From contig NZ_CAMKGL010000003.1 of the NCBI RefSeq assembly GCF_946227985.1, positions 1 to 64,000 of the forward strand: a stretch of DNA of 64,000 nt, in the 5' to 3' direction. Below, piece after piece: positions 1-8,574 of this stretch (the first letter of the stretch is position 1; the number at the start of each line of letters is the position of its first letter). The position numbers and the translations under genes were made by a program. Under the pieces are notes generated by a model. The model was not told where the DNA came from. It did not search any database and saw only the letters and a program-made list of their open reading frames with translations. This stretch comes from Serratia quinivorans (GTDB lineage: Bacteria > Pseudomonadota > Gammaproteobacteria > Enterobacterales > Enterobacteriaceae).

Positions 1-122
1 ATGTAGAGATGTTTTATAATGCTAAACGCCGCCACAGTGCCTGTGAGGATCAACCCCCTGCAGTTTATGAAAGTGCCTGGTTCATGAGGCACGGAACCGT
101 CTAGGAAATCCGGGTCTATTCA
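1..122 (+). mobile_element. Right end of an IS3-family insertion sequence, interrupting tssB
   Basis: The first 122 bases read as the 3' tip of an insertion sequence whose body lies outside the window. Plus-strand frame 3 encodes a typical IS3-family OrfB tail (VEMFYNAKRRHSACE and onward) ending at TAG 102-104. It is followed by a terminal inverted-repeat-like segment, GGAAATCCGGGTCTATTCA, ending at about 122. This end abuts the tssB coding sequence read on the other strand, where homology to TssB stops exactly. The IS subgroup cannot be fixed, and the target duplication cannot be seen because the other end is not present. Confidence 0.8.
3..104 (+). CDS. IS3-family transposase OrfB, C-terminal fragment (runs off window start)
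   Basis: Thirty-three codons are visible before the stop at 102-104. The residues EMFYNAKRRHS match the conserved end of the IS3-family DDE transposase (OrfB), where a tyrosine-asparagine-x-x-arginine-arginine-histidine motif closes the integrase core. Only about 18 bases separate the stop from the IS tip, as is usual for this family. The catalytic DDE residues would lie outside the window. Confidence 0.75.
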   Translation, partial: VEMFYNAKRRHSACEDQPPAVYESAWFMRHGTV

Positions 123-564
123 CTTTCATGACCAGACTTTCCGCACCTGCTTTGCCATCCATATAGGTTTGCAGGTTGGCAAGCTGGGTCCGCGCCTCAA
201 GCAACTGCGATAATGAATCGACTTTGCAGGCAATGGCATCGGGAGCAAAATCATCCATGCTCTCGAAAGTCATATCGACCATCAGTTGCCCTTCCCCCGT
301 CAAGGTGTTAGGCACTGCAAACGCCAGGCGAGGCCGCATTGCTTTCATGCGTTCGTCGAAGTTATCGATATCAATGCTCAGGAACTTCCTGTCGGTTACC
401 GGAGGCAATGGCTCCAACGGTTTACCGGACAGATCGGCCAGAACGCCCATAACAAACGGCAGTTCTATTTTCTTTTCACTGCCATAAATCTCCACGTCAT
501 ACTCAATCTGTACGCGTGGCGCACGATTACGTGCGATAAATTTTTGCGAATTGCTTTTGCTCAT
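82..564 (-). pseudogene. tssB: TssB (VipA) T6SS sheath subunit, 3' end replaced by an IS
   Basis: TssB pairs with TssC to build the contractile T6SS sheath. The sequence is unmistakable from its start (KFIARNRAPRVQIEYDVE) through LLEARTQLANLQTYMDGKAG. ATG 564 is chosen over the upstream TTG 573. About 147 residues are native, up to AESLVMK. The remaining residues (VNRPGFPRRFRAS) are translated from the IS3-family tip at 1-122, so roughly the last 15-20 residues of a normal TssB of about 165 residues are gone. No tssC start is visible next to it, so tssC, if present, would be separated by the IS. Sheath assembly may fail through loss of the tail, through polarity on tssC, or both. A second reading frame resembling a TssB tail was considered and rejected. 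Confidence 0.85.
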
Positions 565-655
565 AGTAGTCAATACTCTTTAATAACCGTTTATAGATAA
601 ACCGTCGTTCGCCTGATGGTTAACGTTCAGATAATTAGACAGCCTCGCCTCCCTG

Positions 656-1243
656 TTATTTATAAACAAGCTCAACCCCTGCTACCGAATGAACTTTCCC
701 GGCAGTAACGGCTGAGTCCCCCTTTGCATAATAGCTCGCTGTAAACCTGTGACTTAATGGTTCAGCAGCAGCTGAAATAATATAATCCTGCCCTGTTGCA
801 GCATTATCAATAATAACCTGCGCACTGTTTTCTTTTCGTAAACGGATTTGCACATTACGACTAAGCAGAGTACCTGCATCATTCACTAAATTTCCCGTTT
901 CCGTATCTAAACCAGAAACACTGCTATTAAAAAACACCGTCACGGTTCGGCTGGCAGGGCAATCTTTCAATGTAATATCAAAAGGCACGCTTCCTGCTTC
1001 ATTGCCATTTTTTTTGAGAGACTCTACCGCCACACGGGGTAAGGTAACGACTTCATTATTGCTGGCATTATTAATTACCACGTTACAAGTCTCGTCAGTA
1101 TATTTACCGGTAAAATAAACGTCTATTGAGCAATCCGTCGAGCAAGCCTTCGCCGTTAACATCGATTGACTCACAATAAATACCGTATATAAAGCAATAC
1201 GGATAGACTTCATGCCCGGAGTGGTAATAATAGTTAATGGCAT
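656..1243 (-). CDS. Minor fimbrial subunit (type 1 pilin family)
   Basis: This is a pilin-fold protein of 195 residues, or 185 if M11 (ATG 1213) is used. An N-terminal hydrophobic segment (IRIALYTVFIVSQSMLTA) acts as the signal peptide. Paired cysteines (CNVV and later DCPASR) and a C-terminal VAGVELVYK beta strand are hallmarks of subunits assembled by donor-strand exchange. The 1243 start is preceded by an AGAGG ribosome site and overlaps the usher stop by 10 bases, implying translational coupling. It is the last gene of the fimbrial operon and ends 92 bases before tssB starts. It probably serves as a tip adaptor or a terminating subunit. Confidence 0.8.
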   Translation of the reverse strand: MPLTIITTPGMKSIRIALYTVFIVSQSMLTAKACSTDCSIDVYFTGKYTDETCNVVINNASNNEVVTLPRVAVESLKKNGNEAGSVPFDITLKDCPASRTVTVFFNSSVSGLDTETGNLVNDAGTLLSRNVQIRLRKENSAQVIIDNAATGQDYIISAAAEPLSHRFTASYYAKGDSAVTAGKVHSVAGVELVYK

Positions 1244-3876
1244 AAAACCTCTACCTGGGTAATAGCGCCCGCGGCGCTCTTGATTTTTTGGGAAATAGCG
1301 TTATCCGAATAAATGGTACAAAGGCGTACGCCGGATGCATTTTTCACGTACAGGTTATTTTTCTGTGCTTGCCAACCGCGAATAAATGCCACCCCCCCTT
1401 GCCCGATAATGCCGAGATTGTTGTTGCCTTCATCGACCATATTCGCGCCAATCGGGAAAGGCTTGCCTTGCTGGTCACGAACAACCAGCACGACAGGATC
1501 GCCAACCATCGTTTTAACGTCGACTTTGATTGCCGCCCCCATGCGGGGAATAACGGTACTTTCGCTTTCCAATACATCAACCGTATCCGGCAGTCCCTGG
1601 GTGTTCACCGCCACGGTATTCTCGCGATAAGGCGTCAGGGATGGCACGATGGCATACCCGTTCGCATCAATTCTTGAGCCATATCCGTTGAGCATTCTGG
1701 CGCCTTCGGCGCCCGGCGCGTTTACCAGCGCAAACGGATAGTCGCCCAAACGCGGTCCCGCAGTAATGCCGCCGCTATGTGCCACCAGGCTACCGTTCGC
1801 CGAGAACGAAAGCTGACGCGATTTATTCCCTACCGAAGCGGTAGAACCGAATTGCCCCACCGGGGAGTTGTAGTTCACGTTGCCGTTAAAGGCGGTTTGG
1901 GAAGAATCATGCTTCGCACTGGAAACTGATGTTCCGATACCATAGTTCAGCTCGTTTTGATCGCCCTGACTGCCAATGGCGTTTGCCTGAACCGAACTGG
2001 CGCCACTGTTGTCGTGAGAGACGGAAGAATATAGCGAGCTGAATACGGGTTTCTCCGTAATGCTGCTTTGCCCCAAAGGAACGCTAAAGGAAAGCATAAC
2101 GCTATTCACATCTCGCCCTTCTCTGCTATAGGATCGCGAAGCCGAAATTCCCCAGGAAAAATAGCGCTCGGACTTGTTATACGAAATCATGTACTGGCTG
2201 GTAGATGAACGATCCCCCCAGTAATTATAAAAATTACCGGATAAATTCAGCCTTCCACTATTCCACAGCGGCTGGCCGACATTAATGGTGAAGCGCTGCC
2301 GGGTGCGATAATCCACCATATAGCGATCGTTCTTTTCGCCATATCGATCCAATGCCGCATCTCGCAGACTGTAAAATCCACTCGATGAATAGCGGTAAGC
2401 CGCCAGAGTGATGTCAGTTGATGTCGAATCCACATATTTGCTAAACCCGACATTGAAACTGTTGCCGGCGGAGATTTTGTCATTTCTCAGTTCGCTGCGT
2501 GCCCGGGTCATATCCATCGATACACCGCCCAGCGGTGTATTAAACGCATGCCCCACCCCCAACGCGACGTAATTGTCAGAAAGCTGGCCGCCGCCGTAAA
2601 GCGTATACATGTTGCCGATACCGTATTGATAAAAACCCTGCGCCAGGCCTGGTTCTTCCAATAACGAATCATCCCGCAATTTACCTACCGTAACGCCAAA
2701 ACGGGCAACACCGGCATGCAGTAACATAGGGGGAGCCGAGAAAGGCACAACCTGAATTTTCTGACGGCCATCAGCTTCCGTCACCGTTACCTGCAGATCG
2801 CCACCGTAACCCATAGCGCCAATATCGCTGATTTCAAAGGGACCCGGCGGCACCGTGGTTTCATATAAGATTTGACCACGCTGAGTCACCTGCACTTTAG
2901 CGTTGCTTTCAGCCAAGCCGCGCACTAAAGGCGTGTAGTATCGCAACCCTTCCGGCAGCATTCGATCGTCAGACTGCAATTGAATGCCCCGTACGGTCAG
3001 GCTGTCGAACAGATCGCCGCTGGTCGTACTGTCACCAAGCGTCAATTGGCTTTTCAACACCGGTACATCTCGTTGAAGATAGGTGAACAAGGATTGAGTA
3101 TGCGACGAAGAATCGCTATTCCAATTGGTATTTATACGTTTACGCAGGCGCCAATCGGAAAAATTCAGCCCCGCCAACAGCCCTAAATTGCCGCTAACGG
3201 ACCGCCCGTCATTACCTTTAAAGCGATCGGATGTCTGTTGAACGTAAAGGTTGGAGTTATAATCCAGCAGCCCTGCGGGAATGCCTGAATCCCAGGAGTT
3301 CGGATCGGTATAACCGCGCGGATATTGCACCAGATAAGCTTGAGGGACCACGAGGTCGAGATGAAAATCCCCGGATGCGTAATTGGCTTCAGCGCCGGCA
3401 ATCCACTTATCAATCATGGCGCACTGCGCTTTGTCCTCGGAGCCATTTTTATCCGTTATCCTGGTCATCGGACCGGCCGTAACCTTGATACCCAGACTGG
3501 TCAGTTCCTGCTGATTAAAGCAAGGCTGCGCGCCAATCCTGCCCTCAACCGGCATGAATACCACTTTACGCTGCCCCCGACTTTCGCCATTCACGACAAC
3601 GGAGACCACATATTCACCTGCGGGGGTTGGATTGCCCTGATAATATTGAGAAACGTCTACACTAAGACCGTGAATGAAAGCACCGTTAAACTTCACATCT
3701 TCAGAACGAGCGTCATGTTCGATTCTGCCCGGCACATTACCGGAATTGCTCTGAGCAAACACAGAAAAGCTGAGCCCTAAAGAAGTAATGAGGATATGTC
3801 GGATCGCATACGTTATCTTAGATACGCATATTGCTTCTCGCTCACATTTCTTTATTTCCTTCGGTTGCACGTCCAT
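1234..3876 (-). CDS. Fimbrial outer-membrane usher (FimD/PapC family)
   Basis: The usher is the outer-membrane pore that receives chaperone-subunit complexes and polymerises the pilus. The length of about 880 residues is standard. After a signal-like segment comes the N-terminal chaperone-binding domain (VKFNGAFI), then a long beta-barrel region with the plug, and C-terminal domains ending in a cysteine pair (LCTIYSD and EVLCH). The ATG at 3876 follows an AGGAG sequence at short distance; an upstream TTG at 3891 is possible. The leader contains a charged stretch (QPKEIKKCERE) before the hydrophobic segment and is longer than usual. It lies between the chaperone and minor pilin genes on the same strand. 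Confidence 0.9.
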   Translation of the reverse strand: MDVQPKEIKKCEREAICVSKITYAIRHILITSLGLSFSVFAQSNSGNVPGRIEHDARSEDVKFNGAFIHGLSVDVSQYYQGNPTPAGEYVVSVVVNGESRGQRKVVFMPVEGRIGAQPCFNQQELTSLGIKVTAGPMTRITDKNGSEDKAQCAMIDKWIAGAEANYASGDFHLDLVVPQAYLVQYPRGYTDPNSWDSGIPAGLLDYNSNLYVQQTSDRFKGNDGRSVSGNLGLLAGLNFSDWRLRKRINTNWNSDSSSHTQSLFTYLQRDVPVLKSQLTLGDSTTSGDLFDSLTVRGIQLQSDDRMLPEGLRYYTPLVRGLAESNAKVQVTQRGQILYETTVPPGPFEISDIGAMGYGGDLQVTVTEADGRQKIQVVPFSAPPMLLHAGVARFGVTVGKLRDDSLLEEPGLAQGFYQYGIGNMYTLYGGGQLSDNYVALGVGHAFNTPLGGVSMDMTRARSELRNDKISAGNSFNVGFSKYVDSTSTDITLAAYRYSSSGFYSLRDAALDRYGEKNDRYMVDYRTRQRFTINVGQPLWNSGRLNLSGNFYNYWGDRSSTSQYMISYNKSERYFSWGISASRSYSREGRDVNSVMLSFSVPLGQSSITEKPVFSSLYSSVSHDNSGASSVQANAIGSQGDQNELNYGIGTSVSSAKHDSSQTAFNGNVNYNSPVGQFGSTASVGNKSRQLSFSANGSLVAHSGGITAGPRLGDYPFALVNAPGAEGARMLNGYGSRIDANGYAIVPSLTPYRENTVAVNTQGLPDTVDVLESESTVIPRMGAAIKVDVKTMVGDPVVLVVRDQQGKPFPIGANMVDEGNNNLGIIGQGGVAFIRGWQAQKNNLYVKNASGVRLCTIYSDNAISQKIKSAAGAITQVEVLCH

Positions 3877-3963
3877 GTCTCCTGAACACAATGTGTGAAT
3901 TCCAGAACGATAATAAATAGCCGTTCAGATCTGAACGGATAATCACCACCACTTATTAGTCCG

Positions 3964-4728
3964 TTATTCTTTTATGGTTAATCCCTTTCCTGATGCAGGA
4001 ATCAATTGGTATTTAACCACACTACCATAATCGCCAATCAGATTAATATTCGCGCCATTTACAGTCACTGGTGCATTGTTTTTATTTTCCAATAAGAACT
4101 CTTGACTGCCAAAAGGCGGAATCATATCAACACTCAGGGGGTATTTAACAACACCCGCGGTTATTGATGCCGAATCGAACGAATAATAATACGGAGTAGG
4201 ATTAGTTACTTTAATGCCTTTCGCCGGGCTGATAATTTCCCACTGTAACTTGCCAACCTCATTCGTGCTGCTGCTTTTCAGCACGGTCGGTCGATAGAAA
4301 ATTTTAATCCGCGTTCTGAATGCCAGTTCAAGGTGATCGGTTTCCTTCGCCGTATCCTTCACCGGCGGGATTTCCAGCAGGTTAAACCAAAATACGGACT
4401 CCCGATCTTGTGGCAAGTTCATGCCGTTATAAATAAGGCGTATACTTTGCCCCTTTCCCGGTTCAACACGATACACGGGCGGCGTAACGGTAAAAGGCAC
4501 TTTGACGCTATTAATATCATCAGTAGCGCTGCCATCGTCAACCCAAACCTGCGCCAGTAAAGGCATGGTTCCCTTATTGGTGGTTCTCACCGTTTGCTCA
4601 CGTTCAGCTGCCGGAAAAATAATACGGGTCCCGGAAATCGTCATGCCAGCAAAAGCCATCTGGGTTGTTAATGCCAGAAAGATAAAAGCATTGGTTAATT
4701 TTGAAAATATTGCACGTTGATATTTCAT
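3964..4728 (-). CDS. Periplasmic fimbrial chaperone (PapD/FimC family)
   Basis: The protein has 254 residues with a signal peptide ending near AFA (residues 1-27), then the two immunoglobulin-like domains of PapD-type chaperones. The diagnostic features are visible: TRIIFPAAEREQTV in the first strand region, the FWFNLLEIPP motif, and the ALQ/AFRTRIKIFYRP segment that carries the G1 donor strand and a conserved arginine-lysine pair. It would fold and cap pilins and deliver them to the adjacent usher. It sits between the major pilin and the usher in one minus-strand operon. Confidence 0.92.
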   Translation of the reverse strand: MKYQRAIFSKLTNAFIFLALTTQMAFAGMTISGTRIIFPAAEREQTVRTTNKGTMPLLAQVWVDDGSATDDINSVKVPFTVTPPVYRVEPGKGQSIRLIYNGMNLPQDRESVFWFNLLEIPPVKDTAKETDHLELAFRTRIKIFYRPTVLKSSSTNEVGKLQWEIISPAKGIKVTNPTPYYYSFDSASITAGVVKYPLSVDMIPPFGSQEFLLENKNNAPVTVNGANINLIGDYGSVVKYQLIPASGKGLTIKE

Positions 4729-4832
4729 AGCACTACCCTGCGCGTATTACATCCCACCTGAAAAAAGTAAACAGGAGCATTTCTCAATAAGGGGCGAATA
4801 TCCGCCCCATTTTCAACCTTGAGGCCGATTTA

Positions 4833-5367
4833 TTACGGGTAAGCCAGGGTATAACGCGCCTGCGCATAAACCAGACCGGCGGTAGTCGCCGCAGTCGCGT
4901 AATAACCACCGAAGTAATGCATAGTCGCTTTACCAGCGGTGACATCCGCCGCAGCACCAGTGTCACCCGGTTTCAGCTGTTTCTCGTCAGAGTTGTACAG
5001 ACGGACCTGAACATTGGTGGCTTTGGTGCCTCCCCCCCTGATACTGGTTAGTCAGGTTACCCGTTGAGTTATCCACGCCTGTGCTACCGATACCCTCAAA
5101 ATGCGCGGCAACCTTGGTAATGCCAGTCGGACAGTTTTCAACATTCAGATCGAAACCTTTCGACCCAGCGCTGGTACCGGGAGCATTAAGGGTCTGAATG
5201 GAGACTTTTGGCAGTTGAACCTGGCGGTCAATCGAGTCGGTGACAATAGAACAGGTCTCAGCAATCAGCTCACCGTTAAAGGTTACCGTACCCTGCGTAG
5301 CAGCCAGAGCGGAAGTCGATGCTGCAGCCAGCGCCATTGCGCACAGCGTTAACGTTAATTTATGCAT
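4833..5367 (-). pseudogene. Major fimbrial subunit (FimA-like), frameshifted at a G7 tract
   Basis: The 5' part encodes a signal peptide (MHKLTLTLCAMALAAASTSALA) and a FimA-like pilin start with TCSIVTDS. At residue 110 the frame is lost in a run of seven G on the coding strand (C 5032-5038 on the plus strand). Reading on in the next frame restores a normal pilin ending (GTKATNVQVRLYN, then HYFGGYYATA and YTLAYP) with TAA at 4833-4835. A tract of six or nine G would give one frame; with six it is 177 residues, the usual FimA size. The gene is either off by slipped-strand phase variation, a fixed pseudogene, or a base-call error in a homopolymer. It is the first gene of the fimbrial operon, so loss would abolish the shaft. 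Confidence 0.82.
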
Positions 5368-5471
5368 TAATAATTCCCTATATTTATGTAGTTAAAGTAA
5401 ATTCAACGATAAAGATATCGTTTCCATATTTTCTTGAGTTTCCTTTAATCACTCTATGGCAGTCCCTCCAT
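5368..5471. promoter_or_regulatory. Intergenic region between clpV and the fimbrial operon, with a short inverted repeat
   Basis: This 104-base AT-rich gap separates the clpV stop from the major pilin start on the same strand. An inverted repeat AACGATA-aaga-TATCGTT lies at 5405-5422. It could act as a weak terminator for clpV or an operator for the pilin gene. No T-run follows it on the minus strand, so a terminator role is doubtful. Confidence 0.35.
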
Positions 5472-8156
5472 TTACATAACAACCTCAACTTCTCTCTCTT
5501 GTGAATAAATGACACGCATAGTTATTGTTTTACTCTTTTTTGCATCAGCGCCTGTCAGCGTTAAAACGGTAACGCCAATTTTTGGAAGAATATTTTTTTC
5601 GATAAAACGGATTAGCATCCTGGCCCCGGTTTCAGCTACCGGGCATTGCGCAACCACATGCTGAACCAATTCTTCGCTAAAGGTCAGCGCAATCCCATAA
5701 TTCGCTTTTGCCCGCTCAGCAATACGGTTCAGGTGAATATTGACTATCTGCCGCAACGAGGCGGTTTCCAATGGGAAATAAGGTATGACAGTGACACGCC
5801 CCAAGAAAGCGGCGGGGAATACTTTCAGCAATGCCGGCTGCAATAACGTTAATAAGCTGTCTTCATCCGGCATCGTTTCCAGATCTGCGCAGGCGCTGCT
5901 GATTATTTCGCTGCCTGTGTTACTGGTAAGTAAGATAACGGTATTGCGGAAATCGATCCGGCGGCCTTCACCGTCTTCCATCGAACCTTTATCAAAGACC
6001 TGGAAGAACAGCTCGTGCACATCCGAATGCGCTTTTTCCATTTCATCGAGCAGAATAACGCTATAAGGTTTACGACGAACCGCTTCGGTTAATACGCCAC
6101 CTTCCCCGTAACCGACATAGCCTGGCGGAGACCCCTTCAGCAAAGAAACGGTATGCGCTTCCTGATATTCGCTCATATTGATGGTGATAAGATTCTGCTC
6201 GCCGCCATAAAGCTGGCTGGCGATCGCCAACGCGGTTTCTGTTTTACCGACGCCAGAAGGCCCCGCCAGCATAAACACGCCAAAGGGTTTTTGCGGGTCG
6301 GCAAGACCGGCGCGCGCAGTCTGAATGCTCTGGCTTAGGCAGGTCAGCGCATATTGCTGACCAATCACTCTTTCAGAGAGGCGCTGCGGCAACTCCATTA
6401 CTGCGCTAACATCATCCTTAAGTACCTGTCCAACCGGGATTCCGGTCCAGTTCGCTACGATAGAGGCAACCACACCGGCATTCACTTCAGCCTGGACCAG
6501 CGGCTGCTCGCCGCGAATTGTTCTCAGCGTTTCCTCAAGTTCATTCAAACGCGCCTGTAAATACTCGAATTTTTCTGATTTCGGGACCCGAGATTCTTCA
6601 ACCGCAGCGGCCAAAAGTTGCTGACGCGTATCGATGATGCTGGCAACCAGCTCGCATTCCTGCGCCCAGCGGCGATCGAGAAGCGTCGCCCCTTCAGCAT
6701 GTTCATCGATGGAATTCTGAATGGACTCGACGCGTTCACCGCCTTCTTTGCCGAAGTCGATTGCTTTTTCGAGCAAAGACAGTTCCGTCTGCGCCGACTG
6801 GCTGCGGAATTTCAGCATTTGCAATTCTTCCGGCGGCGCATGCTGCGCAACGGCAACCCTGGCGCAAGCGGTATCCAGCAGGCTAATCGCCTTATCAGGC
6901 AGTTGGCGGGCTGGGATATAACGATGGGAAAGTCGCACCGCCGCGCGTATCGCCTCGTCCATGATCCAGACGCCATGATGCTTCTCCAGCACCGGCAGCA
7001 ACCCGCGCAGCATAGCGATAGCCAGCTCTTCGGAGGGCTCTTCAACTTGAAGCACCTGGAAGCGACGCGTCAGAGCCGGATCTTTTTCAATGTGACGCTT
7101 GAATTCGCTCCACGTAGTGGCGCCAATCGTACGCAACTGACCGCGCGCCAGCATGGGCTTCATCAGGTTGGCGGCATCGCCCGTTCCGGCATTACCGCCC
7201 GCACCGACCAATGTATGTACTTCATCAATAAACAAAATCACCGGCTCGGCGGAATTGGCGGCTTCTTCCAGTACCGCTTTTAAACGCGCTTCGAACTCGC
7301 CTTTCATACTGGCGCCCGCAGAGAGTGCAACCACATCAAGCGCCAGTAGGCGGACGCTCTCAAGCGAAGGTGGCACTTCACCGGCGACGATAGCCAACGC
7401 CAGGCCTTCCACCACGGCAGTCTTACCTACACCGGCCTCACCGGTCAGCAATGGATTGTTCTGCCGGCGGCGCAGCAAGATATCTACCAGGGTATTTATC
7501 TCTTTATCGCGCCCCAAAACCGGATCAATTTTCCCCTCACGCGCCAATGCCGTCAGATCCGTCGAATACTGCGACAGACCGCCCCCCTGCGTTGATCCCA
7601 ATGCATTGCTGGCTTCGCCAGGAATGCCGGCTTCGTCTGGAATAACCGCGCCTCCAGCCAAATCGCTTTTTTCGGCCGAATCGCGAGTGATATAACCGAG
7701 ATCTTTGCTTAAATGCTCCAGCGGAATCTTTTCGAACGCCGGGGAAATGGCAAACAGCGCGCGGCGTAATTCCATGGTGGTGAGCAGCGCAATAAGCAAA
7801 TGGCCGCTGCGGATGCAATTATTGTGACATTCCAGACTGGCAAATACCCACGAGCGCTCGATGGCCAGCTCGATATGGTATGAGAAATCAGAGATAGAGC
7901 TAGCACCTGCGGGCAGACGCGTTAATGCCTGTGCGAAATCACGCTCCAGTATTTCGGCATCCACTTCAAAATGCCGAATGATATGCTTGATATCGCTATC
8001 TTGCTGTTGATATATCTGATTTAACCAGTGCACCAACTCAACGTACGGGTTACCACGCAGTTTGCACAACGTAGTCGCACTCTCTACGCTTTTAAACAAG
8101 CTAGTATTCAGCTTACCGAATAGGTTTTTTCTGGTTATCGCCACGATAAAACTCAC
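5472..8156 (-). CDS. tssH: TssH/ClpV, T6SS AAA+ ATPase
   Basis: ClpV disassembles contracted TssB/TssC sheath so that it can be reused. The 894-residue protein has the full two-ring Hsp100 layout: an N domain (about 1-160), a first AAA+ module with Walker A GEAGVGKT at 239-246 and Walker B LFIDE near 308-312, a middle coiled-coil region (about 440-555), and a second AAA+ module with Walker A GPSGVGKT at 632-639. The sequence AGGAVIPDEAG follows the N domain as a linker. It appears intact. It is divergent from tssF across a 418-base intergenic region. On its own strand it is followed by the fimbrial operon and then tssB. Confidence 0.95.
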   Translation of the reverse strand: MSFIVAITRKNLFGKLNTSLFKSVESATTLCKLRGNPYVELVHWLNQIYQQQDSDIKHIIRHFEVDAEILERDFAQALTRLPAGASSISDFSYHIELAIERSWVFASLECHNNCIRSGHLLIALLTTMELRRALFAISPAFEKIPLEHLSKDLGYITRDSAEKSDLAGGAVIPDEAGIPGEASNALGSTQGGGLSQYSTDLTALAREGKIDPVLGRDKEINTLVDILLRRRQNNPLLTGEAGVGKTAVVEGLALAIVAGEVPPSLESVRLLALDVVALSAGASMKGEFEARLKAVLEEAANSAEPVILFIDEVHTLVGAGGNAGTGDAANLMKPMLARGQLRTIGATTWSEFKRHIEKDPALTRRFQVLQVEEPSEELAIAMLRGLLPVLEKHHGVWIMDEAIRAAVRLSHRYIPARQLPDKAISLLDTACARVAVAQHAPPEELQMLKFRSQSAQTELSLLEKAIDFGKEGGERVESIQNSIDEHAEGATLLDRRWAQECELVASIIDTRQQLLAAAVEESRVPKSEKFEYLQARLNELEETLRTIRGEQPLVQAEVNAGVVASIVANWTGIPVGQVLKDDVSAVMELPQRLSERVIGQQYALTCLSQSIQTARAGLADPQKPFGVFMLAGPSGVGKTETALAIASQLYGGEQNLITINMSEYQEAHTVSLLKGSPPGYVGYGEGGVLTEAVRRKPYSVILLDEMEKAHSDVHELFFQVFDKGSMEDGEGRRIDFRNTVILLTSNTGSEIISSACADLETMPDEDSLLTLLQPALLKVFPAAFLGRVTVIPYFPLETASLRQIVNIHLNRIAERAKANYGIALTFSEELVQHVVAQCPVAETGARMLIRFIEKNILPKIGVTVLTLTGADAKKSKTITMRVIYSQEREVEVVM

Positions 8157-8574
8157 CCTGTTTTAATTCGATTTTTTCATCATCATTCAATCCACTTTAT
8201 CCATAGTGGATCTGAGAACCGTTTGGCTATAGAAACCTAGCGTAACGGTACGCTGCTTTACAATTATTCTAATTAACAAAAATTGAAATAAAAACCCTAC
8301 AACGCGACACATAACATTTTTGAGAATTAAGCCCGGAAGTTATTCTCAGTCTCAGTCATTAATCGTTATTCTTTAAGAATAACGCCCGAAACATATTCTT
8401 AAAATTGCAAACGGGATTAATAATATCATCGTAAAAAAAAATTAACTTTATAGAATCGCTACTGCTAAAGAGAAAGGTTCGGCAGAAAGCCAGCGGGATA
8501 CCCTTGATTCCGGGTATTGATCTCCTGATCGCCAAGAAAAGTTCTTTTCGCCGTTATAATTGACAGGGTGCCAA
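8157..8574. promoter_or_regulatory. Divergent T6SS promoter region (tssH / tssF)
   Basis: No gene is seen in these 418 AT-rich bases. The region must hold the promoters for the minus-strand tssH unit and the plus-strand tssF unit. It contains two matched inverted repeats (listed separately). A TATAAT hexamer at 8554-8559 lies only about 15 bases before the tssF GTG, too close for a normal promoter with a leader, so it is probably fortuitous. No clear sigma-54 GG-N10-GC element was recognised. Confidence 0.6.
8321..8400. promoter_or_regulatory. Twin inverted repeats, AGAAT-N14-ATTCT, candidate operator/activator sites
   Basis: Element 1 spans 8321-8348 with arms TGAGAAT and ATTCTCA separated by 14 bases. 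Element 2 spans 8375-8400 with arms AAGAAT and ATTCTT, also separated by 14 bases. Both spacers contain a GCCCG(G/A)AA core (GCCCGGAA and GCCCGAAA), and the start-to-start distance is 54 bases. Element 2 also overlaps a perfect palindrome, CGTTATTCTT-t-AAGAATAACG, at 8364-8384. Equal spacing and a shared core make a dimeric regulator's binding sites likely. The regulator is unknown. Confidence 0.5.

Noticed and set aside
82-122. Frameshift in the tssB tail (an alternative frame reads IDPDFLDG, like a normal TssB end)
   Set aside because: The same bases in the plus strand end an IS3-family OrfB frame and its terminal repeat, and no normal TssB or tssC sequence follows in the alternative frame. 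The likeness is chance.
6618-7283. 221-residue plus-strand frame inside tssH
   Set aside because: It is the antisense of a strongly conserved ATPase gene, without any coherent protein motif.
8554-8559. TATAAT hexamer before tssF as its promoter
   Set aside because: It lies about 15 bases before the GTG start, leaving no room for a normal leader, and no matching -35 box was seen at the right distance.
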